Shown: positions 1 through 7,673 of the stretch, piece by piece
Numbering within the stretch: position 1 is the stretch's first letter
Layout of the letters: every line of letters starts with the position of its first letter
Assembly: GCF_014822185.1 (NCBI RefSeq)
Contig: NZ_QVLR01000041.1
Coordinates: 1-64,000 of the forward strand
DNA length: 64,000 bases
Reading direction: 5' to 3'
Source: Azoarcus sp. Aa7
Lineage (GTDB): Bacteria > Pseudomonadota > Gammaproteobacteria > Burkholderiales > Rhodocyclaceae
Notes under the pieces: model-generated
Databases searched by the model: none
The model's input: only the letters and a program-made list of their open reading frames with translations
Told to the model about the DNA's origin: nothing
Program-made: the position numbers and the translations under genes

Positions 1-96
1 CAGCACGAATGCGATCAAATCGCGCATGAGCTGAATATCCGGCCGAGAAAAAGACACGGATATAAAACGCCGCTGGAGATTTATCATGCGTCCTGA
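1..96 (+). pseudogene. IS30-family transposase, C-terminal remnant
   Basis: Reading frame 1 is open from the window edge to a TGA at 94-96. Its end has the RPRKR-x-GYKTPLEIYH pattern typical of the C-terminus of IS30-family DDE transposases. Only the last 31 codons lie in the window, so whether the element is complete cannot be told. The gene runs off the left edge; a terminal repeat follows immediately. Confidence 0.7.
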
Positions 97-121
97 GAAC
101 TATTGCACTTCAACGTTGAAA
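97..121 (+). repeat. Probable right end of the IS30-type element
   Basis: Just after the transposase stop is a TTGCACTTCAACGTTGAA-like sequence, resembling IS30-family terminal repeats. The exact boundary is not determinable without the left end. The minus-strand gene 100-501 reads into this repeat and ends inside it. Confidence 0.4.
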
Positions 122-501
122 CTACGCTTCTCTTGTTCCTTTTTGTGCTTTGCGAGCAACTCGGCAAAAGTTGCTCTTATGGCCGCACTTGTGCTGATTT
201 GGATCTTACAACGCAACGCGAAAATCTTCGAAAATAAGCCGAGAACGCATGAGGCGCAGAGAAAAGCACCACATACGATGAAGCCAACTCTTCCGATAAA
301 CGGAATTAGCTTGTCGGCATTGCTGATAAAGAATGACGCGACTGCGGCGGTTCCCGCCAGCAGCCAAGTCGAGAACGATTCCATCGGCTCACTAGCTTTG
401 AATCCCGCTTCGAACATGCAAGAGACGATTGCGTTCTCTGCGTTCTGCTGCGCAAGGCGATTCCATTCGCGGAGAGGTTCAGTATTTGGAGCGTCGGACA
501 T
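100..501 (-). CDS. Hypothetical membrane protein, C-terminus altered by an IS end
   Basis: About 133 residues from the ATG at 501; a TTG at 543 would add 14. Two hydrophobic stretches (roughly residues 45-60 and 67-90) predict a two-pass membrane protein with a lysine/glutamate-rich cytoplasmic tail. The last residues (FNVEVQ) are encoded by the terminal repeat of the IS30-type element, so the native C-terminus is probably lost. It is last in a minus-strand set of three small genes (148-aa interrupted gene, 129-aa gene, this one). No family is recognised. Confidence 0.5.
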   Translation of the reverse strand: MSDAPNTEPLREWNRLAQQNAENAIVSCMFEAGFKASEPMESFSTWLLAGTAAVASFFISNADKLIPFIGRVGFIVCGAFLCASCVLGLFSKIFALRCKIQISTSAAIRATFAELLAKHKKEQEKRSFNVEVQ

Positions 502-545
502 GGGAAATCTAACGTGAAAGTGAGCGGGCCTGCGCGGCTTCAAGG

Positions 546-935
546 TTAGAGATCATCGTCATCTTCTCCAAGCAAGTTCTTCAGTATGCCGTCAACATCG
601 GCGACATTTGCCCTTACGGCATTGAACAAGGTATATAACGCACCTGAATGGGATCGATCTTCCCAGAGCACTCGACCGAAATGATCCAGAAATAGCAGAA
701 CAATTTGTTCATCCCAATAAATCCGATCACGATCCCCGTCATAGTTTTGGAATCGTTGCTGCGCCAACCCAATGATTTGCTCTTTGTATTCAACCTCAAA
801 ATAGATTGGGTACAGGTCATTTGTCCCATGCGTTAGCAATTCTGGCGGCTCCTTGACTCGCCAGTCGAGTTCTCCCTTGGCTGTAAGCTTCGTCAATTGT
901 GAGAGGAGGCGGATTATTTTCATTTCAGATGGCAT
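546..935 (-). CDS. Hypothetical 129-aa protein
   Basis: An acidic soluble protein ending in a run of aspartates (GEDDDDL). Charged and aromatic residues are spread throughout, with no signal peptide or membrane segment. It begins 3 nt after the stop of the gene interrupted by the ISL3 element and ends just before the small membrane protein, so the three were probably co-transcribed. With both flanking genes damaged it may no longer be expressed from its own promoter. No family is recognised. Confidence 0.5.
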   Translation of the reverse strand: MPSEMKIIRLLSQLTKLTAKGELDWRVKEPPELLTHGTNDLYPIYFEVEYKEQIIGLAQQRFQNYDGDRDRIYWDEQIVLLFLDHFGRVLWEDRSHSGALYTLFNAVRANVADVDGILKNLLGEDDDDL

Positions 936-1202
936 AGGTCACTCCCAAGTGGCGTCCTTTTGGCGCTGCTCAAGGCTAGCGATCACGCCTTGTAAATTTG
1001 CGAATATGTCCCACAAGTCGTTGTCGGTGTAATTCGAAACAGAGACAGAAGTAAATAGACCGCTTCGGCGACTACGCATCTCGGCTACAAGGCGGTCAAT
1101 AGATCCACGTTCCCCTCGGGGAAGTTTCGCGGAAAGATTTTCCAGCACAGCTCTGGCATTGGCCAGTTCCGCCAGCGTTTCGTTCCTTGTCTGCGGCCAA
1201 TC

Positions 1203-1210
1203 AGAAAGTA
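1203..1210. repeat. Target-site duplication, left copy
   Basis: AGAAAGTA, repeated at 2659-2666 on the other side of the ISL3 element. Removing one copy plus the element restores the host reading frame. Confidence 0.92.
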
Positions 1211-2658
1211 GGCTCTATGCCGTTTCCAGTGGAAATTGACTTCTCAACAAACATGACGATCGGTGGTACAACCGCCCACCGCTGACGCCGACCTTGCACC
1301 CCATGAGCACCCAGATCGAAGCCCTCTTCACCACCGCGCTTGGCTTGCAGCCGCCGTGGCACGTTGCCAAGGTCGAGCTCAACACGGGCAAGCGGCGCAT
1401 CGACTTCGAGGTCGAGCACATCGGCAAGCATGCAGCCTGCCCGGCGTGCGGGGTCGAGCACCAGTTGATCCATGACCGTGTGCGCCGCAGCTGGCGCCAT
1501 CTCGACTTCTTCCAGTTCGAGGCCTGGTTGCATGCCGAGATTCCGCGCGTGCAGTGCACGGGCTGCGGCAAGACCACGCAGTTGCCGGTGCCGTGGGCGC
1601 GCGAGGGCAGCGGCTTTACCTTGCTGTTCGAGGCGCTGGGCCTGTCGCTGTGCCGGGAGTTGCCGGTGCGGCAAGCCGCCCATCAGATGCGGGTAGCAGC
1701 CAAACGGTTGTGGCGGCGAGTCCGCTACTACGTCGAGATAGCCCGCGCCAAGGACAACATGTCGGGCGTGCGGTACGTGGGAATCGACGAGACCAGCGTC
1801 AAGCGTGGGCACCAGTACATCACCGTCGTGCATGACCTGGAGGCCAGGCGCTTGCTGTTTGCCTGCCCCGGCCGTGACCATCAGACCCTGAAGACGTTTG
1901 CCGAAGACATGCGTGCGCACGGCGGCGATCCGGCCACGATCGAACACGCCTGCATCGACATGAGCGCGGCCTACGCCAAGGGGATTGGCCGGTCGCTGCC
2001 CAACGCGCAGATCAGCTACGACCGCTTTCACGTCGTCGCGCTGGCCAATGCGGCGATGGATGAGGTGCGCCGCGAGGAGATGCGAAGCTCGGCGGCGGCG
2101 GTCCGCGAAGCGGTCGGCGCAAGCAGCAAGAAGACCCTTCGCCAGTTGCTGTGGGGCATGCGCAAGGATGCGGCGAGTTGGACCCGCGCGCAGTTCGAGG
2201 CGATGCACTGGCTGCAGCGCTCGAACCTGAAGAGCGCGCGGGCCTGGCGACTCAAGCAGGCCCTGCGGCTGGTCTACGGCGAGGCGCGTGACAGTAACAG
2301 CGAAGAGATCGCCCGCGGGGCGCTGACGAAGTGGATGAGCTGGGCGCGACGCTCGCGGCTCGAACCGTTCAAGCGGCTGGCTGCCACGTTGAAGGAACAC
2401 TTCGGTGGTGTCGTACGCGGCATGCTCGACGGTCGCAGCAACGCCTACGTCGAGGCGATGAACGGACTGCTGCAACAGGCAAAGACCGCCGCTCGAGGCT
2501 TCCGGGACCCCGAGAACTTCATCGCGATTGCCTACCTGCGCATGTCCAGGCTCGAGCATCTACCGCATAACCCCTTGCTGCCCGCCATCCCCCGCGACTA
2601 CGGGCGCTACCGTCATGTTTGTTGAGAAGTCAATTTCCACTGGAAACGGCATAGAGCC
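1211..2658 (+). mobile_element. ISL3-family insertion sequence, complete
   Basis: A 1448-bp element bounded by perfect 48-bp inverted repeats (1211-1258 and 2611-2658) and flanked by an 8-bp direct repeat, AGAAAGTA, at 1203-1210 and 2659-2666. An 8-bp duplication is characteristic of ISL3 elements. It carries one transposase gene that looks intact. Identity of the repeats and of the duplication suggests recent insertion. Confidence 0.95.
1303..2625 (+). CDS. ISL3-family transposase
   Basis: About 440 residues from the ATG at 1303. A TTG at 1294 would add three. The N-terminus has the zinc-finger cysteines usual in this family (CPACG near residue 46 and CTGCGK near residue 87). The catalytic DDE residues are visible as GIDET, CIDMS and the late NAYVEAMNG motif, followed by a KTAARGFRD block close to the C-terminus. 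Length is normal for ISL3 transposases and no frameshift is seen, so the element is probably active. Confidence 0.93.
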   Translation: MSTQIEALFTTALGLQPPWHVAKVELNTGKRRIDFEVEHIGKHAACPACGVEHQLIHDRVRRSWRHLDFFQFEAWLHAEIPRVQCTGCGKTTQLPVPWAREGSGFTLLFEALGLSLCRELPVRQAAHQMRVAAKRLWRRVRYYVEIARAKDNMSGVRYVGIDETSVKRGHQYITVVHDLEARRLLFACPGRDHQTLKTFAEDMRAHGGDPATIEHACIDMSAAYAKGIGRSLPNAQISYDRFHVVALANAAMDEVRREEMRSSAAAVREAVGASSKKTLRQLLWGMRKDAASWTRAQFEAMHWLQRSNLKSARAWRLKQALRLVYGEARDSNSEEIARGALTKWMSWARRSRLEPFKRLAATLKEHFGGVVRGMLDGRSNAYVEAMNGLLQQAKTAARGFRDPENFIAIAYLRMSRLEHLPHNPLLPAIPRDYGRYRHVC

Positions 2659-2859
2659 AGAAAGTAGCGCAGGCAACTTCTTTGCAGTGGCGGCGAGACA
2701 CCGCCGCAATTGCGGTGCGCGCGCTCGTAGGGCGAAACTGCGTTTCAAAGAATGGGTAACGATCAAGACCCAGATGGTCAAGCCAAACCCGATGACAGAT
2801 AACACATCTGCTACCGGGGAGAGCCAATCGGGCACGGACATGTCTTCGATGATCTCTAA

Positions 2860-4184
2860 CAGGGTGATGCAAAAACGGGCGACACGGCGTCAGCCGGGGT
2901 GTTCGGACTGATTTTCATGGCGACTTCCTCGCGGGAATTGGATTTTCAATTCGCTTCGAATTGCCGAAGCGGCTGCCGGCGTGTGCCGCGGGGGCCCTTT
3001 TCGCCCCCCGGTTCACGCCTTCACCTCCGAACCGCACAGTTTCGCGATTCTCAGCAGTTTGTACGCCGCACCGGAAATGAAGGCCGCCATCTGGGTCTTC
3101 GCCTGCCCGATGAATCGGGTTTTGCGCAGGCCGCCGACCGTCTTGAGCCAGCCGAAGATTTCTTCCACCCGTTTGCGCTTGCGTTGGCTGATCTGGTAGC
3201 CCTCGGTCCGCGTGGTGCGCCGGTCGAGCCCTGGTGTCTTGCGCCCCTCGATTCGCGCAATGTGCGGGCGGATTCGGTGCTCGCGCAGATGCCCCACAAA
3301 CTCCTTCACGTGGTAGCCCTTGTCGGCGGCGAGCGTCTTCGGGTGAATGCGGCGGCGTCGCGCCCGGGTGAGCATCGAGCGCGCGGCGCGGTGCTCGGCC
3401 TGCGTCGATTCGGTCACGAGGATGTCCACGCACAGTCCGTTGCGGTTTTCCATGAGCACGTGCCCGCCGTAGCTGAGCTTTGCCGGCTGGCCGTTACCTT
3501 TTCTCATGAGACGCGAGTCCGGATCGGTCGTGCTTTGATGCGTCGCGTTCGAACGCTTCTCACCCTTGAAGTCGACCATTCCAGTGCCGTCGCCACCATC
3601 CTTCGGCGGCTCGCCGTCCTTGCGCCTGAAGCTCTTGAACGAGGCCCAGGCATCGATCAGCGTGCCGTCGACAGTGAAATGGTCCGAGGACAACAAGTGC
3701 TGCCGCCGGGCCAGGCACACCACTTCATCGAAAAAGCGCCGCGCCACATCGGTCGCGACCAGGCGCTCGCGCAGCCGGCTGAAGTTCGACTGATCGAGGC
3801 TCGCGCTCTCCAGATCCATGTCGAGAAACCAGCGAAAGAGAATGTTGTAGTCGAGCTGCTCACAAAACTGGCGATCCGAGCGAATCGAGTACAGCGCGAT
3901 CAGCAATTGACCCTTGAGCAGGCGCTCGGGCGGGATCGACGGCCGTCCGACACTCGAATACAGCGCATTCAGATCCGCCGAAATCGCGGCGAGCGCCCGA
4001 TCTGCGAGTCTCTTCACCCGCCGCAGCGGATGGTCCGCAGGCACGCGCGACTCGGGCGAGAAGTAATGGAACATCGAGGACTGGGGATCGAGTTGGCCAC
4101 GCATCGCTGTCAGGACGGGAGTTTCGGAGACGTCTCTATGACAAAAACTTTTTCGGTTCGTTCACTGAGTTCTGCATCACCCTG
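2860..4184 (-). mobile_element. IS5-family insertion sequence, complete
   Basis: The ends are CAGGGTGATGCA at 2860-2871 and its reverse complement at 4173-4184, with weaker matching further in. The flanks are CTAA at 2856-2859 and 4185-4188. A 4-bp duplication of the form YTAR is typical of the IS5 subgroup. The 1325-bp element holds one transposase on the minus strand. It landed 18 nt upstream of the start codon of the 148-aa membrane-protein gene, cutting it off from its own promoter. Confidence 0.88.
3013..4104 (-). CDS. IS5-family transposase
   Basis: A 363-residue DDE transposase. The N-terminal DUF772-type region (HYFSPESRVPADHPLR and LLIALYSIRSDRQFCEQL, then NILFRWF) is followed by the catalytic aspartate in FTVDGTLIDAW, a second in ADKGYH and the glutamate in RVEEIFGWLK. 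It is uninterrupted and of normal length. It occupies most of the 2860-4184 element, in the opposite orientation to the neighbouring ISL3 and IS110 transposases. Confidence 0.92.
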   Translation of the reverse strand: MRGQLDPQSSMFHYFSPESRVPADHPLRRVKRLADRALAAISADLNALYSSVGRPSIPPERLLKGQLLIALYSIRSDRQFCEQLDYNILFRWFLDMDLESASLDQSNFSRLRERLVATDVARRFFDEVVCLARRQHLLSSDHFTVDGTLIDAWASFKSFRRKDGEPPKDGGDGTGMVDFKGEKRSNATHQSTTDPDSRLMRKGNGQPAKLSYGGHVLMENRNGLCVDILVTESTQAEHRAARSMLTRARRRRIHPKTLAADKGYHVKEFVGHLREHRIRPHIARIEGRKTPGLDRRTTRTEGYQISQRKRKRVEEIFGWLKTVGGLRKTRFIGQAKTQMAAFISGAAYKLLRIAKLCGSEVKA

Positions 4185-4353
4185 CTAACGTCAAGGTAAC
4201 AGGCGCCCGCGCGAGGCGGGTCGTTCCAGAGGCGCCCCGCATACCGGGCGTCCTGTTGACTGATGGGATGGACTCCCCCGTTTTTTCGGCGCCGAATAGG
4301 CGCCACCGGTGCTCATGGGGATGGGGATCGGTCATCGACGAGAGGAGTCCGAA

Positions 4354-5439
4354 ATGCATGCTACTACCGTTGCCGTTGATCTGGCCAAGAGTGTATTCCA
4401 GATTGCCGTTGCCGATGACAAGTGGAAAGTCGTCGAGCAGCATCGGCTGACCCGATTGCAGTTTGAACGCTGGTTCCAGAACCGCCAGGTGGATCTGGTG
4501 ATCATGGAAGCTTGCGGCTCGGCGCACCACTGGGCACGCTGGCTGGCGGGGCTCGGCATCGAGGCGCGCCTGTTGCCGGCGGGCTACATCCGGGCCTATG
4601 TGAAGCGCAATAAGACCGATGCCGCCGACGCCTGCGCGTTGCTCGAAGCGGCGCGCTGCGCCGACATCGAACCGGTGCGCATCAAATCCGTCGAACAACA
4701 GGCGCTGCAGGGCTTGCACCGCATCCGTTCGTTGTGGATGGCCACACGGACCTCGCGTATCAACGCGCTGCGGGGCTTCTGCCGCGAGTTCGGGCTGATG
4801 ATTCCGCAGGGCGCGCGCACGGGCATCGAGGCGATCAGCCGCGTGCTCGCCGATCCGCACTCGCCGGTCCCGATGCTCGTGCGCGGCGCGATGCGCTTGC
4901 TCGTCGAGGAGATCCGCCTGCTCGAGCAGCGCATCGCCGATCTGGAGAAAGAATTGACGGCGCTCGCACGCGAAAGCGCCGCCTGCAAGCTGCTGTTGTC
5001 GATTCCCGGGATCGGCCTCTTGACCGCGACGGCGATGGTCGCGGCCACCAGCGGCAAGGTCACGCACTTTAAGGACGCGCGGCATTTCGCGAGCTGGTTC
5101 GGGCTGACGCCGAAGGAATACTCGTCGGGCAGCACGCGCCGGCTTGGGCGCATCTCGAAGCGTGGCGACCGCTATCTGCGGATGCTGCTCACGCACGGGG
5201 CACGGGCAGTACTCCGAAGCGCGACACTGGCGCGCCAGGCCGGCCGCCAACTCGACGGCCTGCGTGCCTGGATCACGAACGTCGAAGCGCGCAGCAATCA
5301 CAACAAGGCCGCCTGCGCGCTGGCCAACAAACTCGCGCGCATCTGCTACGCCTGCCTGCGCGACGGCACGCCATTCGGCGAGCCGCAACCGCGCCCGATG
5401 AAGAAACTCGAACGCACCGCGTTCGCCGTGGCGGCCTGA
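4354..5439 (+). CDS. IS110-family (IS1111 group) DEDD transposase
   Basis: About 361 residues. The ATG at 4354 follows an AGAGGAG ribosome-binding site at 4341-4347. The RuvC-like N-terminal half shows VAVDLAKSVFQ, IMEACGSAHHWAR and NKTDAADACALL (the D-E-D-D residues). The C-terminal transposase_20 domain has LLSIPGIGLLTA, FASWFGLTP and SGSTRRLGRISKRG with its serine. These recombinases work with a structured bridge RNA. The gene appears intact. Confidence 0.92.
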   Translation: MHATTVAVDLAKSVFQIAVADDKWKVVEQHRLTRLQFERWFQNRQVDLVIMEACGSAHHWARWLAGLGIEARLLPAGYIRAYVKRNKTDAADACALLEAARCADIEPVRIKSVEQQALQGLHRIRSLWMATRTSRINALRGFCREFGLMIPQGARTGIEAISRVLADPHSPVPMLVRGAMRLLVEEIRLLEQRIADLEKELTALARESAACKLLLSIPGIGLLTATAMVAATSGKVTHFKDARHFASWFGLTPKEYSSGSTRRLGRISKRGDRYLRMLLTHGARAVLRSATLARQAGRQLDGLRAWITNVEARSNHNKAACALANKLARICYACLRDGTPFGEPQPRPMKKLERTAFAVAA

Positions 5440-5457
5440 GGACCGCGCCATGAACAC

Positions 5458-5522
5458 GACTTATCCACCGCGGCACGCGCGCCTGCGTGAGAGGCGCCAC
5501 GCGCGCGCCACCGTGGATAAGT
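5458..5522. repeat. Imperfect inverted repeat downstream of the IS110-type transposase
   Basis: GACTTATCCACCG near 5458 pairs with CGGTGGATAAGTC read on the other strand near 5522, and GC-rich arms lie between. The RNA would fold into a long hairpin. It could be the IS right end, part of a bridge RNA, or a terminator for the transposase; the sequence alone does not decide. Confidence 0.6.
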
Positions 5523-5870
5523 CTGCTGCCGTTGTTGTTCCCGCTGTTCCCGTCCCACGCTTGCACCGAGACTGATCGCCCATCATGGCAAACTGGGTCG
5601 CACCCACACGGATTGACGCCGATAACTCTGCCGGCAGCTTCACGCGTGCCGCTTGCATCGATTGGCGCACCGTGGGCAGATTCCATGTCGGCACGGACCA
5701 CTCAGAGTCCACACCAGATGCCGGATATACGACTGCATGCGTTTCCCTACGGCCAGAAAAATCGCTCAGTTTCCTTGCCTTCCGGGGGAGTCCATATACG
5801 TAATGTTAGATTCGAACTTTCAGAGCGCATACACCACTCGTTTCAATTTTCTAGCGGCGGCAACCCGTAA
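5523..5870. other. Non-coding stretch between the IS110 element and the lipoprotein gene
   Basis: No reading frame here has a credible start, composition or family resemblance. It probably contains the remaining right part of the IS110-type element and then native AT-richer sequence downstream of the lipoprotein gene. No terminator with a T-tract was seen. Confidence 0.5.
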
Positions 5871-6362
5871 TCATTCGAATTGCAATATCTTCGCTTTTTC
5901 TTGTTCGAACTCTTGCTGACTGAGCGCTCCACTATCCAACAACTTCTTTAGATTGGACAGTTTTACGAATTTCTTGTCTTCGTAATTTTTGTTCTGGCGT
6001 TCAACGCATATGAATGTAAGCTCGCTTCTTGGAAAATTGCCCAAGATATGCGCTCCAGTCGACCGACGTTCCTCAAGCACCTTTGATTTCATATCCCGGT
6101 CGTCGCAGAATTTTGCCGCCTGCTCTTCAGCATCCGATCTAACAGCGCGTTGGGGCACAAAGCCTGTTGCGCCCTGGACGAAGACCCGATAGCGCTCCGC
6201 CCCCGAATTGTCTTGGGCCAACGTCACTGTTTCGCCGGAATAGACGGCCCCGTCAAACTCAGACTTGCTTGTGGCGACTTTTTGAATAGGGGGATGGGAC
6301 GCACATCCTGACAAAATGCATGCACACCCTACGAGAAATACTGAGAATCTTGCGCTGACCAT
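5871..6362 (-). CDS. Lipoprotein with C-terminal SHOCT domain
   Basis: A 163-residue protein. The N-terminus is a lipoprotein signal peptide with a lipobox LSGC, giving acylated Cys20. The last 30 residues (LKKLLDSGALSQQEFEQEK) match the SHOCT short C-terminal domain, thought to mediate oligomerisation. The middle part has two or three cysteines and no recognised domain. It is a single gene, not in an operon, sitting between the IS cluster and the steroid operon. Biological role unknown. Confidence 0.75.
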   Translation of the reverse strand: MVSARFSVFLVGCACILSGCASHPPIQKVATSKSEFDGAVYSGETVTLAQDNSGAERYRVFVQGATGFVPQRAVRSDAEEQAAKFCDDRDMKSKVLEERRSTGAHILGNFPRSELTFICVERQNKNYEDKKFVKLSNLKKLLDSGALSQQEFEQEKAKILQFE

Positions 6363-6632
6363 ATCTGGCCCCTGAATGTAGATGTTGCAATTGCGATTTT
6401 GAGAAGACGCTTATGACCTAATGTGCCATTGCCGAGTGCATCCCAATGTTCTCAATCTAACGTGTTGTAGACAGCAAAGCTGACGTATATTCCGGCCGCT
6501 TGATGAATAAGTCAGATCACAGCGCAGCCTAAGCTATTGAATTTACGGGACAGCACGAACCACAAGTGGATTTATAGATCATCATACACAGCATGCCGTA
6601 TGGAACGCCACACGGGCATGTCCAAGGGGCCT

Positions 6633-6652
6633 GAACCGGCTGCAGCCGGTTC
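6633..6652. repeat. Perfect 20-bp palindrome
   Basis: GAACCGGCTGCAGCCGGTTC is self-complementary. It lies about 25 nt beyond the terminator hairpin, between convergent-free ends, so it may be part of the termination structure or a protein-binding site. No second copy was noticed. Confidence 0.6.
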
Positions 6653-6669
6653 TCGACGTACCTGCGTAC

Positions 6670-6709
6670 AAAAGGGAAATGCCACTCTTGGCCGCCAAGA
6701 GTGGCATTT
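6670..6709 (-). terminator. Probable terminator of the ring-degradation operon
   Basis: AAATGCCACTCTTGGC (6677-6692) pairs with its complement at 6694-6709, a long stem with a minimal loop. In the minus-strand direction it is followed by CCCTTTTGT. It lies about 70 nt past the stop of the last operon gene (6779). Confidence 0.65.
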
Positions 6710-6778
6710 CGAATCTTCCCGGCAACGAATCATTCGCGATGGCACCGATCCGCGTGCCATCGAGTGCCTCTCAGCCGC

Positions 6779-7657
6779 TCAGCTTCCCCAGACTTTCTGC
6801 GCCGGAACCGCCTCGGCGAGGATCGCGTCCACCGCCCCCCCCACTTCCGCAGGTTGCCAGCGCGCGCCCTTGTCGCGGGTGACGCCGGTGCGCCAGCCGT
6901 CGCATAGCGAGATGCGTCCGCCCTGGGCCTCGAACACCTGACCGGTGACGTGGCGCGACAGCGGGCTTCCGAGCCAGACGACGAGCGGTGCGACATTCTC
7001 CGCGGCCCACAGATCGAAGCTGCCGTCCTGGGGCTTCTTGACGACTTCCGCCATCGCGCTTTCCGTCATCGACGTGCGTGCAGACGGTGCCAGCGCGTTC
7101 GCCGTGACGCCGTAGCGGCCGAGTTCAGCCGCCTGGACGAGCGTCAGGGAAGCGATGCCGCCTTTCGCCGCGGAGTAGTTCGACTGCCCGATCGAGCCCT
7201 GCAGGCCGGCGCCGGAGCTGGTGTTGATGATGCGTGCATCGACGCTCTGCCCGGCCTTGACCTGGTCGCGCCAGCGGCGGCCGAGGATGTTGGCGAGGCA
7301 GAAGTGGCCCTTGAGGTGCACGCGCATGACCTCGTCCCAGTCGTCCTCGCCGAGGCTGACGAACATGCGGTCGCGCAGGATGCCGGCGTTGTTGACGACG
7401 ACGTGCACGTCGCCGAAGGCCTCGACTGCGGCATCGACGATGCCCTGTGCGGTTTCCATCCGGGTGATGTCGTTCGAGTCGGCGATCGCCTTGCCGCCGC
7501 TCTCGCGGATCTCGCTCGCCACGGCCACCGCCGCCTCGTTGCGGATGTCGTTGACGACGACATTCGCGCCCTCGGCGGCGAAGGCCAGCGCGTAGGCGCG
7601 CCCGAGGCCGCCGCCGGCACCGGTGATGATTACGGTGCGTCCGTCACAAATACCCAT
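6779..7657 (-). CDS. Short-chain dehydrogenase/reductase of the ring-degradation operon
   Basis: A 292-residue classical SDR. The NAD(P) motif TGAGGGLG lies at residues 12-19, followed by NNAG and the catalytic YSAAK. The C-terminus is longer than usual (about 40 extra residues), as in the 17-beta-HSD type 4 / Hsd4A-like group. It probably oxidises a 3-hydroxyacyl-CoA or steroid hydroxyl intermediate; the substrate is not deducible. It is the last gene of the operon, 16 nt after the thiolase, and a terminator follows. Confidence 0.8.
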   Translation of the reverse strand: MGICDGRTVIITGAGGGLGRAYALAFAAEGANVVVNDIRNEAAVAVASEIRESGGKAIADSNDITRMETAQGIVDAAVEAFGDVHVVVNNAGILRDRMFVSLGEDDWDEVMRVHLKGHFCLANILGRRWRDQVKAGQSVDARIINTSSGAGLQGSIGQSNYSAAKGGIASLTLVQAAELGRYGVTANALAPSARTSMTESAMAEVVKKPQDGSFDLWAAENVAPLVVWLGSPLSRHVTGQVFEAQGGRISLCDGWRTGVTRDKGARWQPAEVGGAVDAILAEAVPAQKVWGS

Positions 7658-7673
7658 TGAGAAGCCTCTTCTA

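Larger units (their letters stand above)
939..2841 (-). pseudogene. Small single-pass membrane protein gene split by an ISL3 element
   Basis: Two minus-strand pieces, 2659-2841 (61 codons) and 939-1202 (88 codons with stop), join in frame once the IS and one 8-bp duplication are removed. The result is a 148-residue protein. It starts MSVPDWLSPV, has one hydrophobic segment near residues 10-30, then a basic stretch and a long helical, charged C-terminal part. The join reads ...KKLPALLS-DWPQTRNETL... Family unknown. It would have headed the small-gene operon continuing at 935 and 501. Confidence 0.8.
4189..5560 (+). mobile_element. IS110/IS1111-type element, boundaries approximate
   Basis: The region around the 4354-5439 transposase starts beside the IS5 duplication and probably ends in the non-coding sequence after the gene. 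IS110 elements lack clear terminal repeats and make no target duplication, so the ends given are guesses. About 165 nt of non-coding DNA precede the gene. Roughly 120 nt follow it, including the inverted repeat at 5458-5522. Either side could encode the bridge RNA known for this family. Confidence 0.6.
6363..6778. other. Intergenic region upstream of the lipoprotein gene and downstream of the ring operon
   Basis: About 416 nt without a gene. It must contain the promoter of the lipoprotein gene near its left side. It also holds a perfect 20-bp palindrome and the terminator hairpin listed separately. Nothing else is evident. Confidence 0.6.

Noticed and set aside
1201-2559. 452-aa minus-strand frame across the ISL3 transposase
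   Set aside because: It is the antisense shadow of a clear transposase with zinc-finger and DDE motifs; its translation is repetitive and without a family.
2899-4188. 429-aa plus-strand frame over the IS5 element
   Set aside because: Antisense to a recognisable IS5 transposase and bounded by the element ends; not a real gene.
4177-5457. 426-aa minus-strand frame over the IS110 transposase
   Set aside because: Shadow of a well-supported DEDD transposase with a ribosome-binding site.
5487-5870. 127-aa plus-strand frame after the IS110 element
   Set aside because: No ribosome-binding site, no family, and it partly covers the IS end; treated as non-coding.
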